Positions 32,760-42,118 of a stretch of DNA of 44,609 bases are shown here, piece after piece; the first letter of the stretch is position 1, and the number at the start of each line of letters is the position of its first letter. This DNA is from CAYSCS01 sp964429695 (GTDB lineage Bacteria; Acidobacteriota; Aminicenantia; Aminicenantales; Aminicenantaceae), in NCBI GenBank assembly GCA_964429695.1, contig CAYSCS010000025.1, positions 1 to 44,609 of the forward strand, in the 5' to 3' direction. The position numbers and the translations under genes were made by a program. The notes below the pieces were generated by a model. The model did not search any database, was not told where the DNA came from, and saw only the letters and a list, made by a program, of their open reading frames with translations.

Positions 32760-33664
32760 ACCCCTACCTTAAAGCGATGCGCCTCGGTAGATGGCCGCGA
32801 AGCATGGCTCTCTTTGTGGGAACAGCCACCTTTTTCTTTCTCAACCCTGAATTTCTATCTTCCCACACCATACCCTGGATTGTGGGAAGGGCCCTCTTCT
32901 CATTTCTCCTCACATGGGCTATTTCCACTGCTAATTATCTAATTAATGAGGTCGCCGACGCGCCCTACGATGCCCACCATCCTGAAAAAAGAGAGCGTCC
33001 CCTCATTAAGGGAGAAGTGAAAGCGATATCACTCCTTCTCCTGACAACAGCCCTCTCTACGGGAAGTATGTTCACAGCCGCTTCTTTTTTCCCCAGGGGC
33101 TTCTTTTTCTCCCTCCTTGCCCTTCTTCTGGCAGGCTTCATCTATAACATCAAGCCCTTGCGGACAAAAGATATCCCTTTCCTCGATGCAATCTCTGAAT
33201 CTTCAAATAACCCTATTCGCTTCCTTATCGGCTGGTATTCTTTTTCAGCCGCAAAAAATTTCCCTCCTCCCTCTCTCCTCCTGAGCTGGTGGGCGTTCGG
33301 AAACTTTCTTCTTGTGGGGAAAAGATTCTCAGAACTCAGATACCTCAAAGAAAAGGCAGGGGCCTATCGTGCTTCCTTAAAGAAATATTCAAGATTATCT
33401 CTGCTTCTGGATATCTCAATAAGTGCTCTCCTCAGCTTTTCGGGCTATCTAATCTTTGCCTTTGAGTTTGAGCTTGAATTTTTCTTTTATCTCTCTCCGC
33501 TTGTTCTCCTTTACTTTTATTTCATCTTCCAAAAGATTATCCAAGAAAAAGACCTCATAGAGGAGCCGGAAAGGCTGCTCAAAAACTGGAAGTTTGCCCT
33601 TTATACTTTATTCCTTATTTTCTGTTTTCTCATCTCCAGCCTTTTGGAAAAAATAAGTCCTTAG
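32756..33664 (+). CDS. UbiA-family membrane prenyltransferase
   Basis: 302 residues with about eight hydrophobic helices. The first Asp-rich motif is NYLINEVADAPYDAHHPEKRERPLIKG, resembling decaprenyl-phosphate phosphoribosyltransferase-like UbiA proteins (N-D-x-x-D-x-x-x-D-x-x-H-P-x-K-x-x-R-P) though the first Asp is Glu. The second loop is IKPLRTKDIPFLDAISESSN. The family joins polyprenyl chains to an aromatic or phosphoribosyl acceptor. The H-P-E-K-R-x-R-P signature favours the DPPR-type branch over menaquinone or ubiquinone enzymes. Substrate remains open. Confidence 0.85.
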   Translation: MNPYLKAMRLGRWPRSMALFVGTATFFFLNPEFLSSHTIPWIVGRALFSFLLTWAISTANYLINEVADAPYDAHHPEKRERPLIKGEVKAISLLLLTTALSTGSMFTAASFFPRGFFFSLLALLLAGFIYNIKPLRTKDIPFLDAISESSNNPIRFLIGWYSFSAAKNFPPPSLLLSWWAFGNFLLVGKRFSELRYLKEKAGAYRASLKKYSRLSLLLDISISALLSFSGYLIFAFEFELEFFFYLSPLVLLYFYFIFQKIIQEKDLIEEPERLLKNWKFALYTLFLIFCFLISSLLEKISP

Positions 33665-33747
33665 TTGCTCACTTCCTTCAGCCAGCTTGAGAAACACCTG
33701 AGGATTGTGATAAATTACAAAAGAAAAAATAAAGAAGCGAAGGAATA

Positions 33748-34395
33748 ATGAACATTGCAGAAGTCTTCTTGAAACTTTTAATGGCGATTGCCCTGGGAGG
33801 TCTGATCGGCCTCGAAAGGGAATCAAGCCAGAAACCTGCGGGATTCAGGACTAACATCCTCATCTGCATGGGGTCGGCAATGATGATGTCTCTTTCAGGA
33901 CTCATTTTCGCCGGTAAAGAGGGCAGCGGCATAGAAGTTGCCCGGATTGCCGCTGGAGTAATCACTGGGATTGGATTCATCGGAGCAGGAACAATCATCC
34001 AATCTCAAGGAGTTGTCCTCGGACTTACCACGGCAGCAACCCTGTGGGCTGTGGCCGGATTGGGCCTTGTCATAGGGGCAGGGTACTACCTAATCGCCCT
34101 CATCTACACCGGATTGATCATCCTGACTCTAGTGATATTCAGAGAGGTGGAAAGCCACTATCTCAAGAAATCAATCTATCATTATCACCTCATCGCCAAA
34201 CACTCCAAAGATATCCTGACAAACATTAAAAAACTCGCCCTCCATGAAGGGCTGAGATTCAGAGACATCACCTTGAAGAAAGAAGGTGACTTTTCCTTCA
34301 TAAACTTTTCTTTCCCCGCTACAGAAGAAAAAGAACAAAAATTCAACCAGGACCTCCTCCAAATCGAGGATATTTTTGAAATAAAAGTTGAGTAA
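33748..34395 (+). CDS. MgtC/SapB-family membrane protein
   Basis: 215 residues. The N-terminal 135 residues contain four to five membrane helices with the family signature ALGGLIGLERESSQKPAGFRT, GVITGIGFIGAGTI and LTTAATLWAVAGLGL. A small cytoplasmic ACT-like domain follows (145-215). MgtC proteins are linked to magnesium limitation and F-type ATPase control, but many homologues are uncharacterised. Not a proven transporter. Its stop overlaps the TTG start of rdgB. Confidence 0.92.
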   Translation: MNIAEVFLKLLMAIALGGLIGLERESSQKPAGFRTNILICMGSAMMMSLSGLIFAGKEGSGIEVARIAAGVITGIGFIGAGTIIQSQGVVLGLTTAATLWAVAGLGLVIGAGYYLIALIYTGLIILTLVIFREVESHYLKKSIYHYHLIAKHSKDILTNIKKLALHEGLRFRDITLKKEGDFSFINFSFPATEEKEQKFNQDLLQIEDIFEIKVE

Positions 34396-35005
34396 AATAA
34401 GCCTCCTTCTGGCAACCACGAATAAAGGCAAAATAAAGGAATTTAAAAATTACTTAAAAAGGCTTCCCTTAGAAATAACAAGCCTGGCTGAATTCAAGAT
34501 TGGAGAGCCTTTCCCTGAAGAAGGAAAAACATTCTTGGAAAATGCAAGGGGAAAAAGCCTTTACTACAGCCAATTCTTCAATCATCTGACCCTGGCCGAA
34601 GATTCTGGACTGGAGATAGAATGTCTGGAAGGTAAGCCAGGAGTACTTTCAGCTCGGTTTGCTGGCTCTCAAGCAACAGACGAAGAAAACATTCAGAAAG
34701 TGCTTGAAGCAATGAGGGGAATCCCTCTTGAGAAGAGAAAAGCACGTTTCGTATCCTGTATGGTCATCTCGGAAAGAGGGGAAATCATAAAAGAAATTCA
34801 AGAAGGGGTGGAAGGTCTTATTACCTTCGAAAAGAGAGGTGAATTTGGTTTTGGGTATGACCCCATTTTCCTCTATCCTCCTCTCGGTAAGACTTTTGCC
34901 GAGCTACGGCCAGAAGAGAAAAATAGAGTAAGCCATAGAGGATTGGCCTTAAAAAAACTAAAGGAATTTCTGAGCGAAAACTATTTTTTCTCCCGAAATT
35001 TTTGA
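34388..35005 (+). CDS. rdgB: XTP/dITP diphosphatase (RdgB/HAM1)
   Basis: Hydrolyses non-canonical purine triphosphates to protect DNA. 205 residues. LLATTNKGKIKEFKNYL at the N-terminus, LAEDSGLEIECLEGKPGVLSARFAG in the middle, and GEFGFGYDPIFLYPPLGKTFAEL with SHRGLALKKLKEF toward the end are diagnostic. The only in-frame start before the motif is TTG at 34388, overlapping mgtC by eight bases. It is followed by a strong terminator. Confidence 0.95.
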   Translation: MSKISLLLATTNKGKIKEFKNYLKRLPLEITSLAEFKIGEPFPEEGKTFLENARGKSLYYSQFFNHLTLAEDSGLEIECLEGKPGVLSARFAGSQATDEENIQKVLEAMRGIPLEKRKARFVSCMVISERGEIIKEIQEGVEGLITFEKRGEFGFGYDPIFLYPPLGKTFAELRPEEKNRVSHRGLALKKLKEFLSENYFFSRNF

Positions 35006-35050
35006 TTTCTATTTAAATCAGATTTATTTTTCTTTGACTTAAATACTGAG

Positions 35051-35078
35051 GAGAGGGAATATCCCTCTCTCATTTTTT
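35051..35078 (+). terminator. Terminator of the mgtC-rdgB transcript
   Basis: GAGAGGGA (35051-35058) and TCCCTCTC (35062-35069) pair perfectly around ATA, followed by CATTTTTT. The T run overlaps the last codons of the converging comEA-like gene. On the minus strand no U tract follows, so it acts rightward only. Confidence 0.8.
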
Positions 35079-35384
35079 CTTTTCCGAATCTCCTACTGTG
35101 ATTAAATCTTTGATCCTGTTGAAGGTCTTTTCTCCTATCCCCTTAACCTTCATAATCTCTTCGATCCTCTTAAACTCCCCATGCTCCTTTCGGTAATCGA
35201 TTATCCTCTGCGCTATCTTGGCCCCAATCCCTGGAAGCTTCTGGAGTTCATCTGCAGAGGCGGTGTTTATGTTGATTTTTTTTTGCGTCTCTTGGGAAGC
35301 CCAGCCATTCATCGTCTGAGAAAAACAAAATGAAAGCCCAAGGACAAGAGCCATAACCAAGCCTTTCCTAAAACAAATTCTCAT
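35070..35384 (-). CDS. ComEA-like helix-hairpin-helix DNA-binding protein
   Basis: 104 residues with a signal peptide (basic MRICFRKG, hydrophobic core, cleavage near WASQ, about residue 31). The mature part is a tandem helix-hairpin-helix: KININTASADELQKLPGIGAKIAQRIIDYR and EEIMKVKGIGEKTFNRIKDL. ComEA receives double-stranded DNA at the outside of the membrane during natural transformation. Short single-domain forms also occur widely without proven competence. It is separated from xer by 170 bases, in which I see no gene. Confidence 0.9.
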   Translation of the reverse strand: MRICFRKGLVMALVLGLSFCFSQTMNGWASQETQKKININTASADELQKLPGIGAKIAQRIIDYRKEHGEFKRIEEIMKVKGIGEKTFNRIKDLITVGDSEKKK

Positions 35385-35556
35385 TTATCCTCCTTTCATT
35401 CTTTCTTAATGCAATCTAGAGGCCAAGCATAAATGTTTTTATCTTTTTCTTTTTTAACTATTTAAAAATTCACCTTCACGCAAAGAGTAGCCCCTTGTTT
35501 ACAAATGTGAACCAACAAGGTTAACTTCTGGGTTCAAACCAAATGGAGGAAATTAC

Positions 35557-36444
35557 CTAAGCTCGGGGGTGGCTCTTGCGGTAAACATTGATTAAATGTC
35601 TGAGGTCAAGATGAGTGTATTTCTGCGTGGTAGCAAGACTTTCATGCCCGAGGAGTTCCTGAATCACCCTTAAATCAGCTCCTCTGCTCAAGAGATGGGA
35701 GGCAAAAGAATGTCTCAGAGAATGGGGACTTATCTTTCTCTTTATTGCTTGACGACGAATATATTTTTCAACAATCCTCTCGACAGACCTCGGCGTCAAC
35801 CTTTTTCCCCTGTAGTTTAAGAATAAGGCATTGTCTCCAATCTTACCTCTGCTCATAGAATAGCGGTGCTGAAGATATCTCCGCAGGCTTTCTTCAGCCT
35901 TCTTGCCAAAGGGAACAAGTCTCTCTTTCTTCCCTTTGCCTCTTATTCTTATAAACTTCTCTTTAAAATTCACATCCTCAATGTTTGTCCCCACTATTTC
36001 ACTAACCCTTATGCCTGTGGCATAAAGGAGTTCCAGCAAAGCTTTATCCCTCATTTCGAGCACATTCTTGGGTTCCTGAGGCAAATCTAAGAAAGAAGAC
36101 ATTTCTTCTTCAGAAAGAAAGGAAGGAACGTGTTTCTCCTGTTTAGGCGTAGAAACTACTTTTGCTGGATTGTCTTTGAGCCATTTTTTTTTCACACAGA
36201 ACTGAAGGAAGGAACGAAGAGAGGCGAGCTTGCGGGCGATGCTCGATTTCTTTCTTCCCTCTTGATGAAGGCGGGCAAGAAACCCTCTGATGAGAACATT
36301 ATCCAAGCTCCTGAGTTTGACTCTCTTCTCTTCCAGATAGGACCCAAATTGTTCCAAATCTCTCCTGTAACTTGCTATCGTGTGAGGAGACGATTTCTTT
36401 TCGTGTTCGAGGTAAGAAATGAATTCTCTTATTTCTCTTTTCAT
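35557..36444 (-). CDS. Tyrosine recombinase XerC/XerD
   Basis: Resolves chromosome dimers at dif. 295 residues with a complete active site: R146 (YATGIRVSEI), K170, H241 and R244 (HSLRHSFASHLL), H267 and nucleophile Y276 (TQKYTHLD). The SAM-like N-terminal domain is at 1-90. XerC and XerD cannot be told apart here. ATG 36444 is chosen, with a TTG one codon earlier. The ribosome-binding region contains a tandem ATTGATGAAAA duplication spanning the topA stop. Position after dprA-topA is typical of xer genes, with trmFO absent. Confidence 0.95.
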   Translation of the reverse strand: MKREIREFISYLEHEKKSSPHTIASYRRDLEQFGSYLEEKRVKLRSLDNVLIRGFLARLHQEGRKKSSIARKLASLRSFLQFCVKKKWLKDNPAKVVSTPKQEKHVPSFLSEEEMSSFLDLPQEPKNVLEMRDKALLELLYATGIRVSEIVGTNIEDVNFKEKFIRIRGKGKKERLVPFGKKAEESLRRYLQHRYSMSRGKIGDNALFLNYRGKRLTPRSVERIVEKYIRRQAIKRKISPHSLRHSFASHLLSRGADLRVIQELLGHESLATTQKYTHLDLRHLINVYRKSHPRA

Positions 36445-36454
36445 CAATTTTTCA

Positions 36455-38716
36455 TCAATTTCTTAAAGGGTGGTTGGCAGTCTTTTCAAGCTTCTCATTT
36501 TCCTTCATCTCAATCCGCTCCCCAACATCCTTCTTAAAATCACAGTTTTCATCCCTGCAGTATAAATATTGCTTCCCCTTTATAGTTTTCTTGAAAATTA
36601 AATTTTTCCCGCATTTGGGACAAGCCTCTAGAATGGGCTCATCCCAGGTGGCAAACTTACATGCAGGAAATTTGCTGCACCCATAGAAAAATCTACCCCG
36701 GATTGTTCTCTTTTTGATAATCATCCCCCCACAATTAAGGGGACAGGGAATACCTGTTTCTTTTTTTTCTTTCTTCACATAATTGCATTGAGGATAATTA
36801 GAGCAGGAGATAAAGCTTCCGTATTTCCCTTTTCTTAGGACTAAAGGTGCTTTACACTGAGGACATTTTTCCTCAAGCAGCTTCTTTTCTCTTTTAATCA
36901 AGCTCTCTCGATACCTACATTCTGGATAGCCTGAACAAGCCCGAAACCTACCATAACGCCCTTCTTTAAGGAGGAGATTTCTTCCGCATTCCGGACACTT
37001 CTCTTCTAAGGGAATCCCAGCGCCCCTCACTCCCTCAGCCTCCTTTGCCCGCTTCAGATCTCCATCTAGAAGGGAATAATAGCTCCTGAGATATTCCACC
37101 CAATTTCTTTCTCCCTCACTTATTTTGTCGAGCTCTTCCTCAAGGCGAGCAGTAAACTCAAATTCCATCAAATCTGGAAAGTTTTTAATAAGAAAATCGG
37201 TTACAAAAATTCCAAGCTCAGTAGGAATGAACTTTTCTTTTTCCTTGATGACATAAGTGCGGTCCTGTAGAGTCGCTATTATGGGAGCATAGGTGCTAGG
37301 CCGACCTATGCCTCTCGCTTCAAGCTCCTTCACCAGACTGCCTTCTGTATAGCGAGAGGGAGGCTGGGTGAAATTCTGTTTACATTCAAGCTCTTTGAGG
37401 CTCAACTCCTCTCTTTCAGAAGCTCGGGGAAGAATTTTATCCTCTTTTTTCAAGTTTGGATAAAGGACAAGATATCCATCAAACTTAATTACCTCTCCCT
37501 TAGCCGTGAATTGATATTTTGAAGCACCTATCTCAAATTCACTCTCCTCTATAAGAGCCGGATTCATTTGCGAAGCCATAAATCTATTCCACACCAGTGA
37601 ATAAAGAGCAAACTCTTCCTTTTTCAGATAACCCTTGACTTTTTCGGGAGGGAGGTCGAATGAGGTAGGGCGGATTGCTTCATGGGCATCCTGAGCCTTC
37701 TTTTTGTTTTTATACAGCCTGGGCTTGGGGGGCAAATATTCGCGCGGAAAATGAGTCTCGATGTACTTCCTTGCTCCTGAAAGAGCCTCATTCGAAACCC
37801 GGACAGAATCAGTCCTCATATAGGTTATCAATCCCACAAGTCCATACTCACCACAATCTACTCCTTCATATAATCTCTGAGCCACTGACATTGTTTTCCT
37901 TACAGAAAAACGAAGGAGGCGGAAGCAATCCTGCTGGAGGGTGCTAGTAATATAAGGCGGAGGGGGAATCCTTTTTTTCTCCTCCACCCTTATTCTCTCA
38001 ATGATAAAAGGAAGCCCTCTGAGCTCTGAAATTATCCTTTCAGCTTCTTTTTGGTTTTCAATTTTTGCCCTCTTTCCCTCAATCTTTGTCAGCTGCGCAA
38101 AGAAGCAGGGCGGCTCTGAGGCACAAAGATGAGCCTTTATCGTCCAGAACTCCTGAGGGATGAACTCTCTTATTTCTTTTTCTCTCTCACAGATTAATCT
38201 GAGAGCTATGGATTGAACACGCCCTGCGCTCAATCTACCACCAATTTTTTTCCACAGCAAAGGACTTATCAAATACCCAACCAATCTATCCAGGATTCTT
38301 CTCGTTTGTTGAGCATTAATCTTGTTCTGGTCAAGTTGACCGGGATTTCTAAACGCCTTCTCAACTGCTCTTTTGGTTATCTCGTGCAAAATCACGCGTA
38401 GGAGGTTCTTATTTGAATCTTTGAGCACCTGGCTCAGGTGCCAGCATATGGCTTCCCCTTCTCTATCTGGATCGGCAGCAAGGTAAATCGAGTCACACAA
38501 TCTGGCCGTCTTCTTCAATTCCAAGACATTCTTTCTCCTCTCGGGAATGATTCTATACTCAGGCTTGAAATCATTTTTGATATCAACTCCCAGACTCCTC
38601 TTAGGGAGGTCACGGATATGCCCCATCGAGGCCTTCACCAGATACCCCTCTCCCAGATAGCGATGAATAGTCCTCGCCTTTGCTGGAGACTCTACAATGA
38701 CCAGCTTCTTATCCAT
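36455..38716 (-). CDS. topA: DNA topoisomerase I
   Basis: Type IA enzyme that relaxes negative supercoils. 753 residues. The Toprim domain begins KKLVIVESPAKARTI with the acidic DPDREGE (82-88). The nucleophile is Y299 (ITYMRTDS). Four C-terminal zinc ribbons follow from about 575 to 740: CPEC/CSGYPEC, CPQC/CSNYPQC, CPLNC/CSKFPAC and CPKC/CRDENC. It overlaps the dprA stop as TAATG. Confidence 0.97.
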   Translation of the reverse strand: MDKKLVIVESPAKARTIHRYLGEGYLVKASMGHIRDLPKRSLGVDIKNDFKPEYRIIPERRKNVLELKKTARLCDSIYLAADPDREGEAICWHLSQVLKDSNKNLLRVILHEITKRAVEKAFRNPGQLDQNKINAQQTRRILDRLVGYLISPLLWKKIGGRLSAGRVQSIALRLICEREKEIREFIPQEFWTIKAHLCASEPPCFFAQLTKIEGKRAKIENQKEAERIISELRGLPFIIERIRVEEKKRIPPPPYITSTLQQDCFRLLRFSVRKTMSVAQRLYEGVDCGEYGLVGLITYMRTDSVRVSNEALSGARKYIETHFPREYLPPKPRLYKNKKKAQDAHEAIRPTSFDLPPEKVKGYLKKEEFALYSLVWNRFMASQMNPALIEESEFEIGASKYQFTAKGEVIKFDGYLVLYPNLKKEDKILPRASEREELSLKELECKQNFTQPPSRYTEGSLVKELEARGIGRPSTYAPIIATLQDRTYVIKEKEKFIPTELGIFVTDFLIKNFPDLMEFEFTARLEEELDKISEGERNWVEYLRSYYSLLDGDLKRAKEAEGVRGAGIPLEEKCPECGRNLLLKEGRYGRFRACSGYPECRYRESLIKREKKLLEEKCPQCKAPLVLRKGKYGSFISCSNYPQCNYVKKEKKETGIPCPLNCGGMIIKKRTIRGRFFYGCSKFPACKFATWDEPILEACPKCGKNLIFKKTIKGKQYLYCRDENCDFKKDVGERIEMKENEKLEKTANHPLRN

Positions 38717-39816
38717 TAGAATTTCCTCTGAAAATATTTCCCCGGAAATTGATTGACGTAACCCTTGAGCTCCAAACTGAGGAGATGGGAAAGAATCTCA
38801 GAGACTGAGAGCCTGCTCACCTCTACCATCTCGTCGATGTGAGTCAGAGAGTCAGGGTGGAGAAGATTGAGGACCGCTTCTTCTTCCTTGCTAATTGTTT
38901 CTGGCTTTTCCTTTTCTTTCTCTTTCCCCAGCACCTCTTCCTTCAACGCCGTGGGAAGCTCTTCAACCACATCTTTCCAGTTTTCCACAAGCTTTGCTCC
39001 ATTCTTTATCAACCAGTGTGTTCCTTGGGAAAGAGGTGAAGTCACATTCCCGGGAACAGCCATGACTTCTCTGTTCTGCTCAAGGGCAAGACGCGCCGAG
39101 ATGAGAGAGCCGCTTCTCAGGGTTGCTTCAACTACCACCAATGCAAAAGAAAGCCCACTAATGATCCTGTTTCTTATGGGAAAATGGAATCCAAGCGGAG
39201 GGCTTTCCCCAGGAAACTCGGTAACTACTGCGCCATTTTCGATTATCCTTTCGAATAAGCGGCGATTTTCTCGGGGGTAAATATTTCTCAATCCTGAACC
39301 AAGGACAGCCACAGTTCTTCCTTCTTCGAGAGCTCCCCAGTGAGCAGCGCAATCTATCCCTCGCGCAAGGCCACTGACTACTACTAGTCCTAGAGACGAG
39401 AGGTCACGGGCAAGCCTCTCTGCCACTCCTCTGCCATAGGGAGATGGTTTTCTCGAGCCCACGATTGATACCGATGGAAACCTTAACACTTCCTTTTTCC
39501 CTGCGCAGTAAAGGACGAGAGGGGGGTCGAATATTTCTCTCAGAATTTCAGGGTAATCCTCGTCTTCGAGTGTCAGAATAGAGTATCCTCGGCTTAAAAG
39601 CCACTCTATTTCCTTATTGACTCTTGCTCTCAGTCTCGAAGAAAAAAGCTCCCTCGCCTTCTCCTCCTCTATGCCAAGATTGATGAGGTCTTTTATATCG
39701 GCCTCGAAAACATCGGGAATTTTGGGGAAGTTCTCGACGATCTTTTTTACAGACCTCAGGTCTTCGGCAAAAATAAGATTTAAGGCCACCCAGTAATTTT
39801 TAAGTTCTTCTTGCAT
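38716..39816 (-). CDS. dprA: DNA-processing protein DprA
   Basis: Loads RecA on incoming single-stranded DNA during transformation. 366 residues. The Rossmann fold shows SIVGSRKPSPYGRGVAERLA, VVSGLARGIDCAAHWGAL, AVLGSGLRNIYPRENR, FHFPIRNRIISGLS and GSLISARLALEQNREVMAVPG. An N-terminal helical (SAM-like) domain and a C-terminal winged helix (about 305-360) complete it. The ATG directly abuts the stop of the universal stress gene (TGAATG), linking them in an operon. Confidence 0.96.
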   Translation of the reverse strand: MQEELKNYWVALNLIFAEDLRSVKKIVENFPKIPDVFEADIKDLINLGIEEEKARELFSSRLRARVNKEIEWLLSRGYSILTLEDEDYPEILREIFDPPLVLYCAGKKEVLRFPSVSIVGSRKPSPYGRGVAERLARDLSSLGLVVVSGLARGIDCAAHWGALEEGRTVAVLGSGLRNIYPRENRRLFERIIENGAVVTEFPGESPPLGFHFPIRNRIISGLSFALVVVEATLRSGSLISARLALEQNREVMAVPGNVTSPLSQGTHWLIKNGAKLVENWKDVVEELPTALKEEVLGKEKEKEKPETISKEEEAVLNLLHPDSLTHIDEMVEVSRLSVSEILSHLLSLELKGYVNQFPGKYFQRKF

Positions 39817-40698
39817 TCACCCCGCACATCTTGAGGGAGGGATGGCGAAGACAGGAATAGAGGAAAGCGAGATTACTTTTTCTGTTGTGCTCCCTAATAA
39901 AAACCGTTCTAGCTTGCTTTGAACACAGGTAGAGATGACGATAAGGTCATACTTATTGGTCTCTGCATAGTCTACGATTCCAAGGGAGGCGTTTATAGCG
40001 CGGTAAACAACCTCAGATATCTTTATCTCCTCCTTCTCCCTCACTCTTCTCTTTTTGAGCCTTTTCAGCGCAGCCTCCAGCATCTCTTCCACTGCCTTTG
40101 GCGAAAAATCATAATCGTGAAGTTCAAGAACGTGAAAGATAGTAATTTCTAAAGACCCTAGCCCTTTGGCTAAATTCCAGGCATAATCCCTCTCCACTTC
40201 CTCCTGAGGGGAAAAATCCGTGGGAACAAGCACCTTCTTAAATTGAGGCATGTGCGGTCTTTTCTTCGTCACTAGCACAGGTACCTTAGAGTTTCTTAAA
40301 ACATGATTTGTAACACTTCCGATGAACATCTTCTCGATCGCTGAGAGCCCTCTTTTACCAATCACGATTAAATCGGCTTTCTCCTTTTCTGCCACCTTGA
40401 TTATTTCTTTAGAGGCGGTGCCCTTACTAATGACGGGTTTAAAATCTATTCCTTTTGATTCTCTTATTCGCTCCAATTTTTCCCTCGCCTCCTTCTTCAC
40501 TGCTTCGAGTCTTCTCACCAGCTCCCCCTTGATGACCGCGCTCGTGTTATAGAGGTTAGGAGGAAAATCAGGAATGACGTGGAGGGCGAGAAGGCGGGCT
40601 TTAAAAGCCTTAGAAAAATGAGAAGCATAGACAAGAGCTTCTTGAGCTTCATCTGAAAAATCTGTGGCCCAGAGTATTTTCTTCAAAAAATTAGGCAT
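39817..40698 (-). CDS. Tandem universal stress protein
   Basis: 293 residues made of two Usp domains. Domain 1 (about 4-145): ILWATDFSDEAQEALVYA and the ATP loop VIGKRGLSAIEKMFIGSVTNHVLR. Domain 2 (about 154-289): KVLVPTDFSPQEEVERDYA and VISTCVQSKLERFLLGSTTEKVI. The first has the G-x2-G-x9-G(S/T) nucleotide-binding pattern. In the second, the glycines at the start of this loop are replaced (STCVQS), so it may not bind ATP. It is the first gene of the dprA-topA-xer operon, an unusual association. Confidence 0.93.
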   Translation of the reverse strand: MPNFLKKILWATDFSDEAQEALVYASHFSKAFKARLLALHVIPDFPPNLYNTSAVIKGELVRRLEAVKKEAREKLERIRESKGIDFKPVISKGTASKEIIKVAEKEKADLIVIGKRGLSAIEKMFIGSVTNHVLRNSKVPVLVTKKRPHMPQFKKVLVPTDFSPQEEVERDYAWNLAKGLGSLEITIFHVLELHDYDFSPKAVEEMLEAALKRLKKRRVREKEEIKISEVVYRAINASLGIVDYAETNKYDLIVISTCVQSKLERFLLGSTTEKVISLSSIPVFAIPPSRCAG

Positions 40699-40740
40699 AT
40701 CAAATCTCCTCTCTAATCCAATCTCTTTTGTTAACAGAGT

Positions 40741-40772
40741 TTATTTTATCAAGATAATCTAAAAACACAAGA
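40741..40772 (-). promoter_or_regulatory. Possible promoter of the usp-dprA-topA-xer operon
   Basis: On the minus strand TTGTGT, 16 bases, TAAAAT, about 45 bases before the universal stress gene. The ribosome-binding site GAGAGGAG follows. The weak -35 keeps this tentative; read-through from nupC is also possible. Confidence 0.35.
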
Positions 40773-40781
40773 AAAGCCTGC

Positions 40782-42092
40782 TTATCCCCCAAGGAGGATT
40801 GAGCCCTTGGTGCAAAATACTCCTGCAACGCATGCTGTCATAAAGCAAGCAAGTGTTGCAGCAAGTAAAGCTCTGAAACCGAGTCGCGAGAGGTCCTTCA
40901 ATCTCTCAGGGGCTATGGCGCCTATTCCCCCTATGAAGATGGCAAGAGAGGCGACATGGGCAAACCCACATAAAGCATAGGAGGCAATGATTCCTGAACG
41001 CGGAGAGAATAATCTTCCCTGTTCGATTGCCTGGGCGAGATGCTGGTAGGAGACAAGCTCGGTGAGCACAGTCCTCTCTCCGATAATCTTCGCTATTTCG
41101 AGGGCATCTGAAGGAGGTACTCCCAAGATAATTGTGAAAGGATAGAAAACATACCCAAGAATTGATTCAACTGACCATGCAAAATCTATTCCTAACCACT
41201 GATTTAGGTAACCGCCCAACCATCCGAGAATGAGATTAATCAGAGCTAAAATGCCCAAAAAGGCAAGAAGTAAAGCCACAATACCCCCCAAAAGCTTTAA
41301 TCCGCTCGATGCTCCGTTTATGATTGCCATCACTAGATTATCTTCTCTTTCATAATAAGGAGTCACCGAAAGCCCCAGCGTCTTTGGCCTCTCTGTTTCA
41401 GGGAGAATGAGCTTGGCCATCACCAAGGCAGCAGGAGCAGAGAGGAAAGAAGCGGAAACGAGGTGTCCGGCGATAGTAGGAATATGGGACTTGAGAAAGA
41501 AAACATAGAGGGCAAGCACCGTGGAGGCAATGGTTCCCATGCCTGCAGTAAGGATAGTCATAATCTCTGATTTCGTCATTTCTTTAAGATGGGGTTTTAT
41601 GACAAGTGCAGACTCCACGCCAACAAAAATATTGCTGGTGGCACAAAGTGACTCCGCACCGGAAATCCTCATCAACCTGGTGAAGATATAAGAAAAACCC
41701 CTAATGAGAAGAGGCATAATCCTGAGATGATAAAGAGCGCCCATAAGAGCAGCAAAGAAAACAATCGTGGGTAATCCCTGAAAAGCAAGGAAAAAACCGA
41801 GCGAGCCTTCTCCAGCTTCATTCGTTTCACCAGGAGGAAGAGCAAGGCGACCGAAAAGAAACCTTGTCCCTGCAGAAGCGCTCTGGAGGACAACCACCAC
41901 CAGTCTGTTAATCATCAGAAATAACTTTGTGCCTGCAGGAACCAAAAAGATGAACACCGCAAAAAGGAGTTGAAGGAATATCCCCCAGAAAAGAACTCTC
42001 CAGTTAACGATTTTCCTGTTTGAAGAAAAAAACCAAGCGAAACCCACCATGACAAAGATTCCTATAAAGCTGATAAGGTTAAATAGATTCAT
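40782..42092 (-). CDS. Concentrative nucleoside transporter (NupC/CNT family)
   Basis: 436 residues, nearly all hydrophobic helices. CNT features include FFAALMGALYHLRIMPLLIRGF, ESLCATSNIFVGVESALVIKP, LTAGMGTIASTVLALYVFFL and the C-terminal SGIIASYALCGFAHVASLAIFIGG. The family imports nucleosides with Na+ or H+. The GES/QTE-type substrate motif appears as SAGAESLCA... (GAES), matching CNT transporters. It lies downstream of the yggU gene with a 26-base gap. Confidence 0.93.
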   Translation of the reverse strand: MNLFNLISFIGIFVMVGFAWFFSSNRKIVNWRVLFWGIFLQLLFAVFIFLVPAGTKLFLMINRLVVVVLQSASAGTRFLFGRLALPPGETNEAGEGSLGFFLAFQGLPTIVFFAALMGALYHLRIMPLLIRGFSYIFTRLMRISGAESLCATSNIFVGVESALVIKPHLKEMTKSEIMTILTAGMGTIASTVLALYVFFLKSHIPTIAGHLVSASFLSAPAALVMAKLILPETERPKTLGLSVTPYYEREDNLVMAIINGASSGLKLLGGIVALLLAFLGILALINLILGWLGGYLNQWLGIDFAWSVESILGYVFYPFTIILGVPPSDALEIAKIIGERTVLTELVSYQHLAQAIEQGRLFSPRSGIIASYALCGFAHVASLAIFIGGIGAIAPERLKDLSRLGFRALLAATLACFMTACVAGVFCTKGSILLGG

Positions 42093-42118
42093 CTCCAGTT
42101 TATCCCTCTCCTGAGTTT

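Noticed and set aside
36130..36537. 135-codon plus-strand frame across the topA/xer junction
   Set aside because: It is opposite the conserved xer N-terminus and topA C-terminus; composition is that of a shadow frame.
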